DNA from: Ruminococcus sp.
Lineage (GTDB): Bacteria > Bacillota > Clostridia > Oscillospirales > Ruminococcaceae
DNA: 32,576 nt
Assembly: GCA_021200415.1 (NCBI GenBank)
Contig: JAJQGO010000016.1
Span: forward strand, 1-32,576
Direction of reading: 5' to 3'
Within the stretch, counting starts at the first letter, position 1. Every line of letters starts with the position of its first letter. Position numbers and translations under genes: made by a program. Below are positions 24,600 through 32,576 of this stretch, piece after piece. The notes beneath the pieces were generated by a model. The model saw only the letters and a program-made list of their open reading frames with translations. It was not told where the DNA came from and did not search any database.

Positions 24600-25218
24600 T
24601 AGCCTCACCTCTCGATTCATTTTTTGATTTCATTGCAGCGGAACGAATCTTCCGATAGATACCGCAGAGAATACCGAGGAAGATAAATCCGCCGAAGGGC
24701 TGCGCAAGACCGCTCATAAGAGTATCCATATCAACCATTTGTCCGTTTATAGTGCCGTAAGCCAGAATCTCCCGCACCAATCCGGTAATGAGCATAACCG
24801 TGTCGAAGCCGAGTATGTGGAACACAAGCGAGCCAATCATGCGGCCTTTTTTCATACGGAAGAATTTCAGCTCCGTCTGGTAGACAATAAGCGAATTTAC
24901 CGCAAGAAGCGGATAGTATATGCCGATTCGTTCGATTGACGACGGATAGAATTCCTGTGCGGCAAGCCTGACAGGAATATACACAAGTGACGAAATGAGC
25001 GCATAGATAATAATTTTAACGGTATATGGCAGCCTTTTTGGAACGAATGACGAAACGAGAACCGAGATAAATGTTATTGACGAAAATGCGTAGACAAGCG
25101 CCAGTGCGTTTTGCAGCGTATCGCCGCACATTATTACCGGAGATATTACCATGCACGCCGAAAGAACGGTATTATCGCTCAGCAGCCCTGATGTCAGCGT
25201 GTTTTGCGGCTTATTCAT
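24586..25218 (-). CDS. rnfE: RnfE/RsxE-like membrane subunit lacking both cluster cysteines
   Basis: About 210 residues with six membrane helices. It aligns with RnfE/RsxE through GLLSDNTVL, IGIYYPLLAVNSLIVY, VREILAYGTI and FGGFIFLGILCGI. The two cysteines used for the intramembrane [2Fe-2S] cluster, in LGLCPLL and TNCIVVG of the family, are both serine here (S26 in MVISPVI and S109 in AVNSLIV). Cysteines at 22 and 31 lie nearby, so a shifted ligand is not excluded. The start at 25218 overlaps the rnfD stop by eight bases with AAGGAG upstream, showing translational coupling. Confidence 0.75.
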   Translation of the reverse strand: MNKPQNTLTSGLLSDNTVLSACMVISPVIMCGDTLQNALALVYAFSSITFISVLVSSFVPKRLPYTVKIIIYALISSLVYIPVRLAAQEFYPSSIERIGIYYPLLAVNSLIVYQTELKFFRMKKGRMIGSLVFHILGFDTVMLITGLVREILAYGTINGQMVDMDTLMSGLAQPFGGFIFLGILCGIYRKIRSAAMKSKNESRGEANVSD

Positions 25219-26227
25219 TTGATTCAGCTCCTTCCTCCGAATCCTCCGAAGAAGTCGTTTCATTCTCCTCGGGGGAATCGCTGTATTCGGATTCAAGAAT
25301 CTCGTTTTCCTTTTCAGACGCAATTTTTTTCTCAAGATTTTTAAATGCGAGAGAAAGGGGAGTGAACAGCACTGAAGCGATTACAATCACGTTTTCTTTT
25401 CCCGTTGTGAGCATGACCACATAGGAAAACAGCGCAATAAAAAGCCCGTAGAAAAATGCGTAATAATTTTTCGCAGGGGCAATTCTGCGGTCGGAAATAA
25501 TATATATTGCGGCAAAAAGTATCATATTCGTCGATAAAACATATTTAACTGAATCAGCTGCGTTATCGACAATCGGGCAGATATACGCCATAAACGCTGT
25601 TCCGGAAATTGTTCCTATAAAAGCGCCTGCGGAAATATTCCTCCGGAGAATGAGTATGACTGCGATGATAATCAAAAGCAGAATACTGCCTGTACCCATA
25701 GGACCTGCAAAGCTTCCGAGGAGTATTTCATAATCCGTGGAATCCATAGAGCCTGTTGTGTTGAAGATGAACGATGCGGAGCTTGAAAGCTCATCAGCCT
25801 GTTCAAAGATACCGAGCTTGTCGTAAACTGCCGGATATGACAGCAAATCATTTTCCCACGATGTGAGAATGAGAAGATATGCCGCGGCGGCAGGGGAGAA
25901 GATCATATTTTTTCTTCCTCCAAAGACATTCTTTGCGGCAACCACAGCAAAAACACAGGCAATTGCAGGAATTTTTATATCAATTGCAGCAGGCATCATC
26001 AGCGCAATTATGAGGGCGTCGGAGGTGCAGGACAAATCGTCGGCGGTAAATCTGCGGCTTCTCATTCTCAGCGTGATAAATTCAGCCGCAAGGGAAACGG
26101 CAATGCAAATACCGCCAATCCACAGTGCGCGTACGCCATAATAGAAATAGGACATAAGCTCAAGCACGAGCAGAGTCAGCATAACGTCCATCCAGACCAT
26201 GCGCTCAGATTTAATTTTTTTCAGCAT
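25211..26227 (-). CDS. rnfD: RnfD-like membrane subunit without the flavinylation motif
   Basis: The 338-residue protein fits RnfD/NqrB: SCTSDALIIALMMP, NVFGGRKNMIFSPAAAAYLL, GSFAGPMGTGSILLL and, near the end, ISDRRIAP in place of the family's TDPVTAP. In RnfD an FMN is linked to a threonine in a SGATPL-type motif before the GxxGETS block; here that region reads FIFNTTGSMDSTD (about residues 153-165) and GETS is GTGS, so no standard site is visible. A tail of some 35 residues rich in E and S is added. The gene starts seven bases after rpe and is the first of the D-E-A trio. Confidence 0.78.
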   Translation of the reverse strand: MLKKIKSERMVWMDVMLTLLVLELMSYFYYGVRALWIGGICIAVSLAAEFITLRMRSRRFTADDLSCTSDALIIALMMPAAIDIKIPAIACVFAVVAAKNVFGGRKNMIFSPAAAAYLLILTSWENDLLSYPAVYDKLGIFEQADELSSSASFIFNTTGSMDSTDYEILLGSFAGPMGTGSILLLIIIAVILILRRNISAGAFIGTISGTAFMAYICPIVDNAADSVKYVLSTNMILFAAIYIISDRRIAPAKNYYAFFYGLFIALFSYVVMLTTGKENVIVIASVLFTPLSLAFKNLEKKIASEKENEILESEYSDSPEENETTSSEDSEEGAESNE

Positions 26228-26233
26228 TTCCGC

Positions 26234-26881
26234 TTATTCCTTCATCAATTCAGCTGCCCGAGCCATATCGGGCGCTTTGAAAAGATAGCTGCCCGAAACA
26301 AGTACATTCGCTCCGGCTTTTTTTACAATTTCCGACGTTTTCGCATCAATTCCGCCGTCAACCTGCAAATGAGTGTCAAGACCAAGCTCAGTAATTTTAC
26401 TTCTCACGAGGCGGATTTTCTCAACGGTTTCGGTCATGAAGCTTTGTCCGCCGAAGCCCGGCTCAACCGTCATAACAAGCACCATATCAAGGTAGGGGAG
26501 GAACTCATAAACAGCCTCAGCGGGAGTTGCAGGTTTAATCGCAAGAGCTGCCTTTGCGCCGCTTTCCCGAATAGCGTTGATTGTAGCCATTGTATCGCTG
26601 ACGCTTTCCAGATGGAATGAAATTATATCCGCGCCGCTTTCCGCAAAGCGCCTGACGTAGCGCAGCGGATCGGTTATCATGAGATGAACGTCAAGCGTCA
26701 GGTCTGTGACCCTTCTTATTGCCGAAAGAACAGGCAGACCATAAGTTATATTATTAACAAATATACCGTCCATAACGTCGAAATGGAGCATATCGATTCC
26801 ATTTTTTTCAAGACGATGTATTTCATTTTCAAGATTAAGCAAATCTGCACTCAGAACTGAGGCGGAAACTAAATTTTTCAA
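26234..26881 (-). CDS. rpe: Ribulose-phosphate 3-epimerase
   Basis: Rpe interconverts ribulose 5-phosphate and xylulose 5-phosphate in the pentose phosphate pathway. The TIM-barrel motifs are present: ASVLSADL at the start, HFDVMDGIFVNN with the metal-site histidine and catalytic aspartate, DVHLMI, VMTVEPGFGGQSF, and LQVDGGID. Length 215 residues is normal. It is first in a long minus-strand run and is followed seven bases later by rnfD. A good promoter lies upstream. Confidence 0.96.
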   Translation of the reverse strand: MKNLVSASVLSADLLNLENEIHRLEKNGIDMLHFDVMDGIFVNNITYGLPVLSAIRRVTDLTLDVHLMITDPLRYVRRFAESGADIISFHLESVSDTMATINAIRESGAKAALAIKPATPAEAVYEFLPYLDMVLVMTVEPGFGGQSFMTETVEKIRLVRSKITELGLDTHLQVDGGIDAKTSEIVKKAGANVLVSGSYLFKAPDMARAAELMKE

Positions 26882-26941
26882 CTAATCACTTCTTCCGATT
26901 TTTACAGCAAAGTAGAGCTGCGAAATTTCCTATACATTTTT

Positions 26942-26970
26942 ATTATATAATATTTGGTTTCGTCCGTCAA
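26942..26970 (-). promoter_or_regulatory. Promoter of the rpe-rnf-hprK-dnaE run
   Basis: On the minus strand TTGACG and a perfect TATAAT are separated by 17 bases, about 60 bases before rpe. It is the clearest promoter seen for the whole ten-gene run down to dnaE. Confidence 0.72.
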
Positions 26971-27060
26971 TATGCTCAAGAGAAATTTTCTGATAATTTT
27001 TCCGGACTTTTACATTTGATTCTTATAGTATAGATACTCGTGTCCTTTCCGCAAAAGCCG

Positions 27061-27084
27061 CAGCCCTGCCGAAAAGCAGGGCTG
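27061..27084 (-). terminator. Terminator after ptsI
   Basis: CAGCCCTGC and GCAGGGCTG form a perfect nine-bp stem around CGAAAA, five bases after the ptsI stop. The T-rich flank is moderate on the minus strand (CGGCTTTT). Confidence 0.7.
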
Positions 27085-27088
27085 TTGT

Positions 27089-28720
27089 TTATGAGAGGTT
27101 AATTCTTCGAACGGCATCTCTGACCCTCAGCACAAAGGCAGGGGAAACCGAAAGCTCGTCAATGCCCATGCGCAGGAAGACTTCCGTCAGGGAGGTGTCT
27201 GCGGCAAGCTCACCGCAAATTCCAATCCATGCGCCGTTTTCGTGAGCGTTTTTTGCCGAAAATTCAATCAGCCGCAGTATAGCCTCATGGTGTATGTCGC
27301 AGAAGCGTTCCAAATTGGGATTCTGGCGGTCGCAGGCGAGAGTGTACTGCGTCAGGTCGTTTGTTCCCACGCTGAAAAAATCAACCATAGGGGCAAGTCT
27401 GTCGCTTATAACCGCGGCGGCAGGCGTTTCAATCATAATGCCAAGCTCTACGTTGTCGGAAAATTCAATATTATCCGCCGCAAGCTCGTCCTTCACTTGG
27501 CTGCAAAGGGAAAGAATTTCCTCAAGCTCGGCGACACTCGTAATCATGGGGAACATAATGCCCAATTTTCCGTACACGGAGGCTCGATACAGCGCTCGGA
27601 GCTGCGTTTTGAACACATCGGGGCGTGACAGGCACAGACGAATCGCCCGCAGACCGAGTGCTGGGTTTTCCTCCTTTTCCAGATGAAAATAGGATGCCTG
27701 TTTGTCCGCGCCTATGTCAAGAGTCCGTATAATTACCTTTTTCGGCGCCATGCTTTCCAGCACACGCCTGTACACCTTGAACTGCGCGTCCTCCGTTGGA
27801 TAATCGGAGCTTTCAAGATAGAGAAATTCGCTGCGGAAAAGCCCGATTCCTCCTGCGTCGTTGAGAAGCACGGCTCCAATGTTGTCAACACTGCCGATGT
27901 TGGCAAAGATGTTAATTTTTCTGCCGTCAAGAGTTATATTTTCCTTGCCTTTCAGCTCTTGCAGGAGCTTTTTCTTTTCCTCCTCCTCATGCTGCTTCTG
28001 CCGATAAACTGACAGAGTTTCCTCATCGGGATTGACGATAAACGTGCCGCTGAAGCCGTCGGCAATTGCGAGATCACCGTCATGTATCCGAGAAATAAAA
28101 TCCCTCCCAAGCCCGATAATCGCAGGAATATTCATATTCCTCGCAAGAATGGCAGTATGGGAATTTGACGAGCCGTAGGCGGTTGCGAAGGCGAGAACCT
28201 TGTCCTTGTCAAGTGAAACTGTTTCACTTGGGGCAAGGTCACCTGCGCAGAGAATTATTTTTTCATCCGAGTGGGAATAGAGGCTTTTTGAATTGTTCAT
28301 GCAGGCGATTATGCGGTTGGAAATATCGCGGACATCGGCAGCACGCGCCTGCATATAGCTGTCGTCCATTGACGAAAACATCTCCGCAAAATTATCGGCA
28401 GTAATCGCAACGGCGTATTCCGCATTAACGCCCTGTCCCTGAATCATCTCGACAATTGCCTCGTTGTAGTCCTCATCGTCAATCATCATCATGTGAATCT
28501 CAAAAATCTGCGCATTCGCCTCGCCGACCTCCCTCAAAGCCTTGTCGTAGATGCTTCGGAGCTGCTCCGTTGCCTTGCCTTTGGCGGCTTCGAGGCGTTC
28601 AAGCTCGGCGTCAGCATCCTCGATTTTCCTGCGTTTAACCTGAACCTCCTTCTTTTTAAAAATATAAAGCCTGCCAATAGCAACAGCACCGTAAACACCC
28701 TTTCCATGAAATTTTTCCAT
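27089..28720 (-). CDS. ptsI: PTS enzyme I (phosphoenolpyruvate-protein phosphotransferase)
   Basis: Enzyme I takes phosphate from PEP and passes it to HPr in the sugar phosphotransferase system. The active histidine is H188, in GSSNSHTAILARNMNIPAI; the N-terminal part of this motif differs from the Gram-negative GGRTSH but is common in clostridia. The PEP-binding barrel has GIGLFRSEFLYL, IRTLDIGADK, NPALGLRAIRLCL, GIMIETPAA, FFSVGTNDLTQY and the active-site cysteine in GICGELAAD. Length 543 residues is normal. AAAGGA lies upstream of the ATG. A nearby hpr gene is not in the window. Confidence 0.95.
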   Translation of the reverse strand: MEKFHGKGVYGAVAIGRLYIFKKKEVQVKRRKIEDADAELERLEAAKGKATEQLRSIYDKALREVGEANAQIFEIHMMMIDDEDYNEAIVEMIQGQGVNAEYAVAITADNFAEMFSSMDDSYMQARAADVRDISNRIIACMNNSKSLYSHSDEKIILCAGDLAPSETVSLDKDKVLAFATAYGSSNSHTAILARNMNIPAIIGLGRDFISRIHDGDLAIADGFSGTFIVNPDEETLSVYRQKQHEEEEKKKLLQELKGKENITLDGRKINIFANIGSVDNIGAVLLNDAGGIGLFRSEFLYLESSDYPTEDAQFKVYRRVLESMAPKKVIIRTLDIGADKQASYFHLEKEENPALGLRAIRLCLSRPDVFKTQLRALYRASVYGKLGIMFPMITSVAELEEILSLCSQVKDELAADNIEFSDNVELGIMIETPAAAVISDRLAPMVDFFSVGTNDLTQYTLACDRQNPNLERFCDIHHEAILRLIEFSAKNAHENGAWIGICGELAADTSLTEVFLRMGIDELSVSPAFVLRVRDAVRRINLS

Positions 28721-28868
28721 AGGTTCAAATCCTTTCCGGACATAGATATTATCATTTATGCCATTTTTGTAACAATAGAAATATTGTTTATAATAGTATA
28801 GGTCAATATTTTCGTGAAAATTCTGTCGGATGCAAAAATTGTGGAATAAGTTGAATTACAGATTTCTA

Positions 28869-28897
28869 TTGACAAAGGGAAATTTATGGTATATAAT
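28869..28897 (+). promoter_or_regulatory. Promoter of the lipoprotein array
   Basis: A perfect TTGACA (28869-28874) and TATAAT (28892-28897) with a 17-base spacer. The spacer sequence is nearly repeated at 32530-32558. No similar promoter lies between the three array genes. Confidence 0.85.
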
Positions 28898-28942
28898 TAA
28901 CATGGAAATAAAAATATGTTTAAGACGTTTAAGGAGGATAAT

Positions 28943-30076
28943 ATGAAAAAGAAATTTAAAATGCTTGCTGCAATTGCAATAATCCCTTTTTTATTGTTCA
29001 GCTGTAATGAAAAGCAGGAAGTTAATTCACTTGAGGCGGCTGAACAACAATATATCAACCTTTGGCATAATATTTACGAAAGTGGACAAATCTATTGCAG
29101 TAATGACACTACAAATCAAGTCGGTGCAAGATATACAGAATTTGAAACTCTCGAAAGTGTCCCCCTTTGTGCAAATCCTAACTGTAGCCATAATACTTCT
29201 GAGTGCACGGCGCAAATTGTTGGAACAAATCCAATTATTTATAATGACTATGTTTATTATTTTGTTTCAGAACAAGACGTAAATGAATTATCAAGTGGTG
29301 AACGAGAATTTTACATAAATTCCGAGTTACGCCGCGTATCTATGGAAACCTCTGAATTTGAAACGGTTGTTGAATTTCATGATTGTGTGCCTGATACTGA
29401 GGGTGGGTATTTTCGTGATGGAAATATAATTTATTTTACAGGAACAGATATGAATCCACAGACTGACGCTTATGGAGCTATTTATATTTCAAATATTGGC
29501 GGAAAACAATTTTTATGTTCAATTGATTTAGAAAATGGAACATATGTTAATTATGGTAGTATTTATGACGGAGATGAGATGTATGAAACCGCATTATCTT
29601 CACGTTACGCAACAATAAGGGGTGCATATGATGAAAAAATTTATATATTCTATAGTTTTTTGGAAGAAGAAATTCCTGATGAAGAAGTCACTCCCGAATA
29701 TAATGGCTTTGCTTATTTAACTTTTGAATTTGATTTAGCAAGTAAAACGCTTTCTGAAAGCGAACTTCCATCACCTATTATTGCAGATTTAGACTATTAT
29801 GTCGGCTTTTACAAAGAAAATCTTAAACTTATTGTAATTGAAGGCGAAAATAGATACGAGGTTGAATGCAGCGAAGAAGTTTATACCGCTTCAGTTGTCA
29901 ATAACAAGTTATTTAATAAAAGCGAACAAAAATGGTATGATTTAAGTGATATGTCTGAACATAGTATGGGCGAATACAGTGATTATATAGTAACTACATA
30001 TTATGATGGATGTTATATTTTAATCAATGGTTACAAAACAGTAAAACTCACCGAAGAGGAACTGCTTGCTTTGTAA
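28943..30076 (+). CDS. Lipoprotein of unknown function, array copy 1
   Basis: A 377-residue protein with a lipoprotein signal (lipobox LFSC). Near the N-terminus it has LCANPNCSHNTSEC, a CX4CXHX4C pattern also present in copies 2 and 3 and typical of a family of clostridial lipoproteins. Repeated aromatic segments such as YNDYVYYF, and YNGFAYLTFEFDL, suggest beta-propeller-like blades; other shared blocks are TGTDMNPQTDAYGAIY and NYGSIYDGDEMYE. AAGGAGG precedes the ATG at 28943. The protein should be anchored to the outside of the membrane. No function is known to me. The gene is AT-rich, unlike the core genes to its left. Confidence 0.75.
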   Translation: MKKKFKMLAAIAIIPFLLFSCNEKQEVNSLEAAEQQYINLWHNIYESGQIYCSNDTTNQVGARYTEFETLESVPLCANPNCSHNTSECTAQIVGTNPIIYNDYVYYFVSEQDVNELSSGEREFYINSELRRVSMETSEFETVVEFHDCVPDTEGGYFRDGNIIYFTGTDMNPQTDAYGAIYISNIGGKQFLCSIDLENGTYVNYGSIYDGDEMYETALSSRYATIRGAYDEKIYIFYSFLEEEIPDEEVTPEYNGFAYLTFEFDLASKTLSESELPSPIIADLDYYVGFYKENLKLIVIEGENRYEVECSEEVYTASVVNNKLFNKSEQKWYDLSDMSEHSMGEYSDYIVTTYYDGCYILINGYKTVKLTEEELLAL

Positions 30077-30160
30077 AAATAAAAAATTTCTGAAAATTTC
30101 GTCTTTTTTGCGCTCCAACGTCACTTATATATAGAAGCTGCAAAAGCAGCATGAATGGTG
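29924..30160 (+). repeat. Direct repeat unit A: lipoprotein 3' end plus spacer
   Basis: About 237 bases nearly identical to 31145-31383, covering the last about 50 codons of copy 1 and the spacer up to the next gene. Only three substitutions lie in the shared coding part. The rest of the genes is clearly more divergent. The spacer includes the small hairpin GCTGC/GCAGC. Confidence 0.88.
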
Positions 30161-30166
30161 GTTTTT

Positions 30167-31297
30167 ATGAAAAAAATATTAAAATTTATGGCATTAATGA
30201 TTTCTGCTTTACTTATAACGTCGTGTGAAAATAAAGAAAAAGAGTCGAATAATAATATTAACTTATTAGTTGATACTCAGGAGCCGTTTTACATAAATTA
30301 CGAACGAACCTCCTACGAAAACGGACGAATTTATGGCAGTGATCCGGCAAGATATATTGATTTTGATTCAATGGAAAGCACCGTTCTTTGTGCAAAGCCC
30401 AATTGCACTCACAAAGATTCGGAATGTGTTGGAAAAATAATTGGCGAACGAGCCTTTATGTATAATGATTATCTATATTATTTTGAATATACAAACGAAC
30501 TTGAAGAAGAATCTAATGGCGAAAGGAAATTGATTTTGGATTCAAAGCTTTGTCGTGTTTCTATAGATTCGTCAGAAATTGAAATTGTTGCTGAATTTAA
30601 TGATTGCATTCCTCATGATTGGGTTGGATATGTTATCTATAATGACAAACTTTTTTTCACTGCAACAGATATGAATCCGGTTGAAGATGAATATGGTCAA
30701 ATTATTGTTTCAAATGTTGGCGGTATACATTACATATGTAGTATCGATTTCGATACAGGAGAGTACAAAAATTATGGCAGTATTTATGACGGTGATCGTC
30801 AATATGAAGAAGCACATAATTCAAGTAGTGTTGGTATAACTGGGGTTTATAATTCAAAGATTTATATTCAATACAGTTTTCTCAAAGAACCTATTCCGAC
30901 TGACGATTCAAGCAATAGTTCAGATGTACATTTTACAATTTTGAATTTTGAATTTGATCTTAGCAATTACGAGCTTGAAGAAAGCAGTTTGCCGCCATCT
31001 TATTTTATGGATTCAGATTCATATATTTACTATGATTCAGAAAATAATAAATCAATACTAATTGATAAAGGTATAACTTATGAATTCGATTGCAATGTGG
31101 GTACAACAGCATCATTCATGAACAACAAACTTTTTGTACCTAACGAACAAAAATGGTATGATTTAAGTGATATGTCTGAATATAGTATGGGTGAATACAG
31201 TGATTACATAGTAACTACATATTATGATGGATGTTATATTTTAATCAATGGTTACAAAACAGTAAAACTCACCGAAGAGGAACTGCTTGCTTTGTAA
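30167..31297 (+). CDS. Lipoprotein of unknown function, array copy 2
   Basis: A 376-residue paralogue of copy 1 with lipobox ITSC. It carries LCAKPNCTHKDSEC (the same CX4CXHX4C pattern), TATDMNPVEDEYGQI and NYGSIYDGDRQYE. The C-terminal about 50 residues, YDLSDMSEYSMGEYSDYIVT onward, are almost identical to copy 1, while the middle differs much more. The start at 30167 gives the signal peptide; the ribosome site is a weak GGTGG, where copy 3 has GGAGG. No separate promoter is visible, so it is probably read from the one ahead of copy 1. Confidence 0.75.
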   Translation: MKKILKFMALMISALLITSCENKEKESNNNINLLVDTQEPFYINYERTSYENGRIYGSDPARYIDFDSMESTVLCAKPNCTHKDSECVGKIIGERAFMYNDYLYYFEYTNELEEESNGERKLILDSKLCRVSIDSSEIEIVAEFNDCIPHDWVGYVIYNDKLFFTATDMNPVEDEYGQIIVSNVGGIHYICSIDFDTGEYKNYGSIYDGDRQYEEAHNSSSVGITGVYNSKIYIQYSFLKEPIPTDDSSNSSDVHFTILNFEFDLSNYELEESSLPPSYFMDSDSYIYYDSENNKSILIDKGITYEFDCNVGTTASFMNNKLFVPNEQKWYDLSDMSEYSMGEYSDYIVTTYYDGCYILINGYKTVKLTEEELLAL

Positions 31298-31383
31298 AAA
31301 ATAAAAAATTTCTGAAACTTTCGTCTTTTTTGCGCTCCAACGTCACTTATATATAGAAGCTGCAAAAGCAGAATGAATGGAGG
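31145..31383 (+). repeat. Direct repeat unit B: lipoprotein 3' end plus spacer
   Basis: The second copy of the unit at 29924-30160. It differs by few substitutions and a one-base insertion in the A-rich start of the spacer. The spacer ends in AATGGAGG, restoring a strong ribosome binding site for copy 3. Confidence 0.88.
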
Positions 31384-31391
31384 TCTTTTTT

Positions 31392-32501
31392 ATGAAAGGT
31401 TTATTTACAAAAATAATTGCAATTGCAATTGTATCATCTATGTTTACATCATGTGGAAAAAATAACGACAATATAGACGACACAGAGGACAATATATATA
31501 TAAAATGGACGTACAACATATATGAAAATGGTTATATTACAGCTGATGATACTCACAGATATGTTGACTTCGAAACCCTTGAAAGTACAGTTCTTTGTGC
31601 AAAGCCTAACTGCACTCATAAAGATTCGGAATGTGTGGCAAATATTATTGGAGATACGCCAATTATGTTTAATGGATATCTATATTATTTTGTCGAAAAC
31701 AGTGGCATAAATGAAACAGAAGACGGAAGAGAATTTTACATTGATACAAGATTAAATCGTGTTTCTATGGATTCATCAGAAATTGAAGAAATTACAGCTT
31801 TTACTGACTGTACACCGCGTGAAGAAGAAGGCTGCTTTCTTTCCGGTAATATGCTATATTTTTGTGGATTTGATTGGAATCCAACAGCAGATGATTACGG
31901 AAATATTATAACGCGCAGTGCCGGCGGAATGAACTATCTGTGTAGTGTAAATCTTGAAACAGGAGAATACAAAAATTATGGCAGTATTTATGATGGCGAT
32001 AAACAATACGAGGCTGCTTCAAGTTCAAGTTCAGCAAAAATACGTGGATATTATGATTCAAAAATTTATATAGAATATAGTTTTATGAAAGAATCATTAA
32101 CGTTAGATGAAATGCATGAATTAGACGCTCGCGACTACTTTACTGTGCTAAATTTCGAATTTGACCCTGAAACGGGAACTTTGACCGAAAGCGATCTGCC
32201 ATCAGCTTCTTATATGGACAGTGATTCATATGTTTACAGCAATTATCCGGAAAATTCAAGTACAATTATCGACGAGGGTAAAACATATACGATTGAAGGA
32301 TTAGATGTTGACCTTATTGGTAGATTGTTTAATGGAAAATTGTTTATGTACGAAGAATAGTATGACATTACAGATGGCTCGAAGCATAGCCTCGGCGAAT
32401 ACGCAACGTGGGAAGTTTTAACTATGTATGATGATTGTTATATTTTACGTGATGGAGACAATTTTGTAAAACTTACCGAAGAGGAACTGCTTGAATTATA
32501 A
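31392..32501 (+). pseudogene. Lipoprotein, array copy 3, interrupted by an amber codon
   Basis: Begins with a lipoprotein signal (lipobox FTSC), with GGAGG eight bases before the ATG, and LCAKPNCTHKDSEC as in copy 2. The frame stops at TAG (32358-32360) after LFMYEE. The same frame continues without interruption as YDITDGSKHSLGEYATWEVL to VKLTEEELLEL and a TAA at 32499-32501, aligning with the end of the other copies. The TAG stands where they have TGG (tryptophan in QKWYD), so one base change made the stop. The shortened protein would lack about 46 residues. It diverges from the others also downstream. Confidence 0.8.
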
Positions 32502-32529
32502 ATATCAAGAAATTTTTTTCAGTTAACTA

Positions 32530-32558
32530 TTGACAAGCGGAAATTTATGGTATATAAT
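32530..32558 (+). promoter_or_regulatory. Second copy of the array promoter at the window edge
   Basis: TTGACA (32530-32535), a 17-base spacer and TATAAT (32553-32558), with spacer and downstream bases closely matching the promoter at 28869. It suggests another lipoprotein gene begins just beyond the window. Confidence 0.8.
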
Positions 32559-32576
32559 TATATTGGAGTTGAAAAT

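Noticed and set aside
27089..28720. PtsI active-site motif GSSNSH as a defect
   Set aside because: This variant of GGxTSH is common in clostridial enzyme I; the histidine and cysteine are in place.
1..32576. CRISPR arrays or rRNA genes
   Set aside because: No regularly spaced short repeats and no rRNA-like sequence were seen; the only long direct repeats are the lipoprotein 3' units.

Overview
The window looks like the chromosome of a low-GC anaerobic gut Firmicute, most likely Ruminococcus or a near relative in Oscillospiraceae. The basis is the gene order hprK-murB-rapZ-whiA-dnaE, a Spo0A homologue, a SpoIIM-like protein, an ECF folate transporter behind a tetrahydrofolate riboswitch, and typical clostridial lipoproteins. 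The species call is inference; no rRNA is present.

Left part (1-10000) is accessory. Positions 1-1690 hold wreckage of a mobile element: the end of a type I restriction specificity subunit, a frameshifted acetyltransferase, an intact MobC with an oriT-like inverted repeat, and a small membrane protein. After two terminators and a strong promoter with a roughly 240-nt structured leader comes a five-gene plus-strand locus (2452-7503): a cell-wall-anchored Tp47-like protein, a ferric-reductase-like membrane protein fused to an FMN-binding domain, an ApbE flavin transferase lipoprotein, a NusG-domain-II protein and a Gx-transporter-family protein. The last three match FmnB/EetA/EetB of flavin-based extracellular electron transfer, so this is probably a compact extracytosolic flavin/electron-transfer system, without Ndh2 or quinone genes in the window. 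Its other side (7678-9423) holds broken serine recombinases and a decayed WHH-nuclease toxin/TPR pair. tRNA-Leu and tRNA-Ser close this part.

Middle part (10000-28720) is core chromosome. spo0A (plus) converges on a long series of minus-strand genes: DUF624 protein, SpoIIM-like protein, proC, folT with its riboswitch, pfkA, then a tightly packed run rpe-rnfD-rnfE-rnfA-glycosidase-like-hprK-murB-rapZ-whiA-dnaE, preceded by ptsI. It joins PTS control (PtsI, HprK), envelope synthesis (MurB, RapZ, WhiA) and replication. Three features stand out: whiA seems to start at ATT; the Rnf trio has no B, C or G partner here and has lost most recognisable flavin and iron-sulfur ligand positions; and Spo0A has an altered receiver domain.

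Right part (28860-32576) is an AT-rich tandem array of three paralogous lipoproteins with a conserved CX4CXHX4C motif. The third is interrupted by an amber codon, and a copy of the array promoter at the window edge suggests a further unit beyond it.
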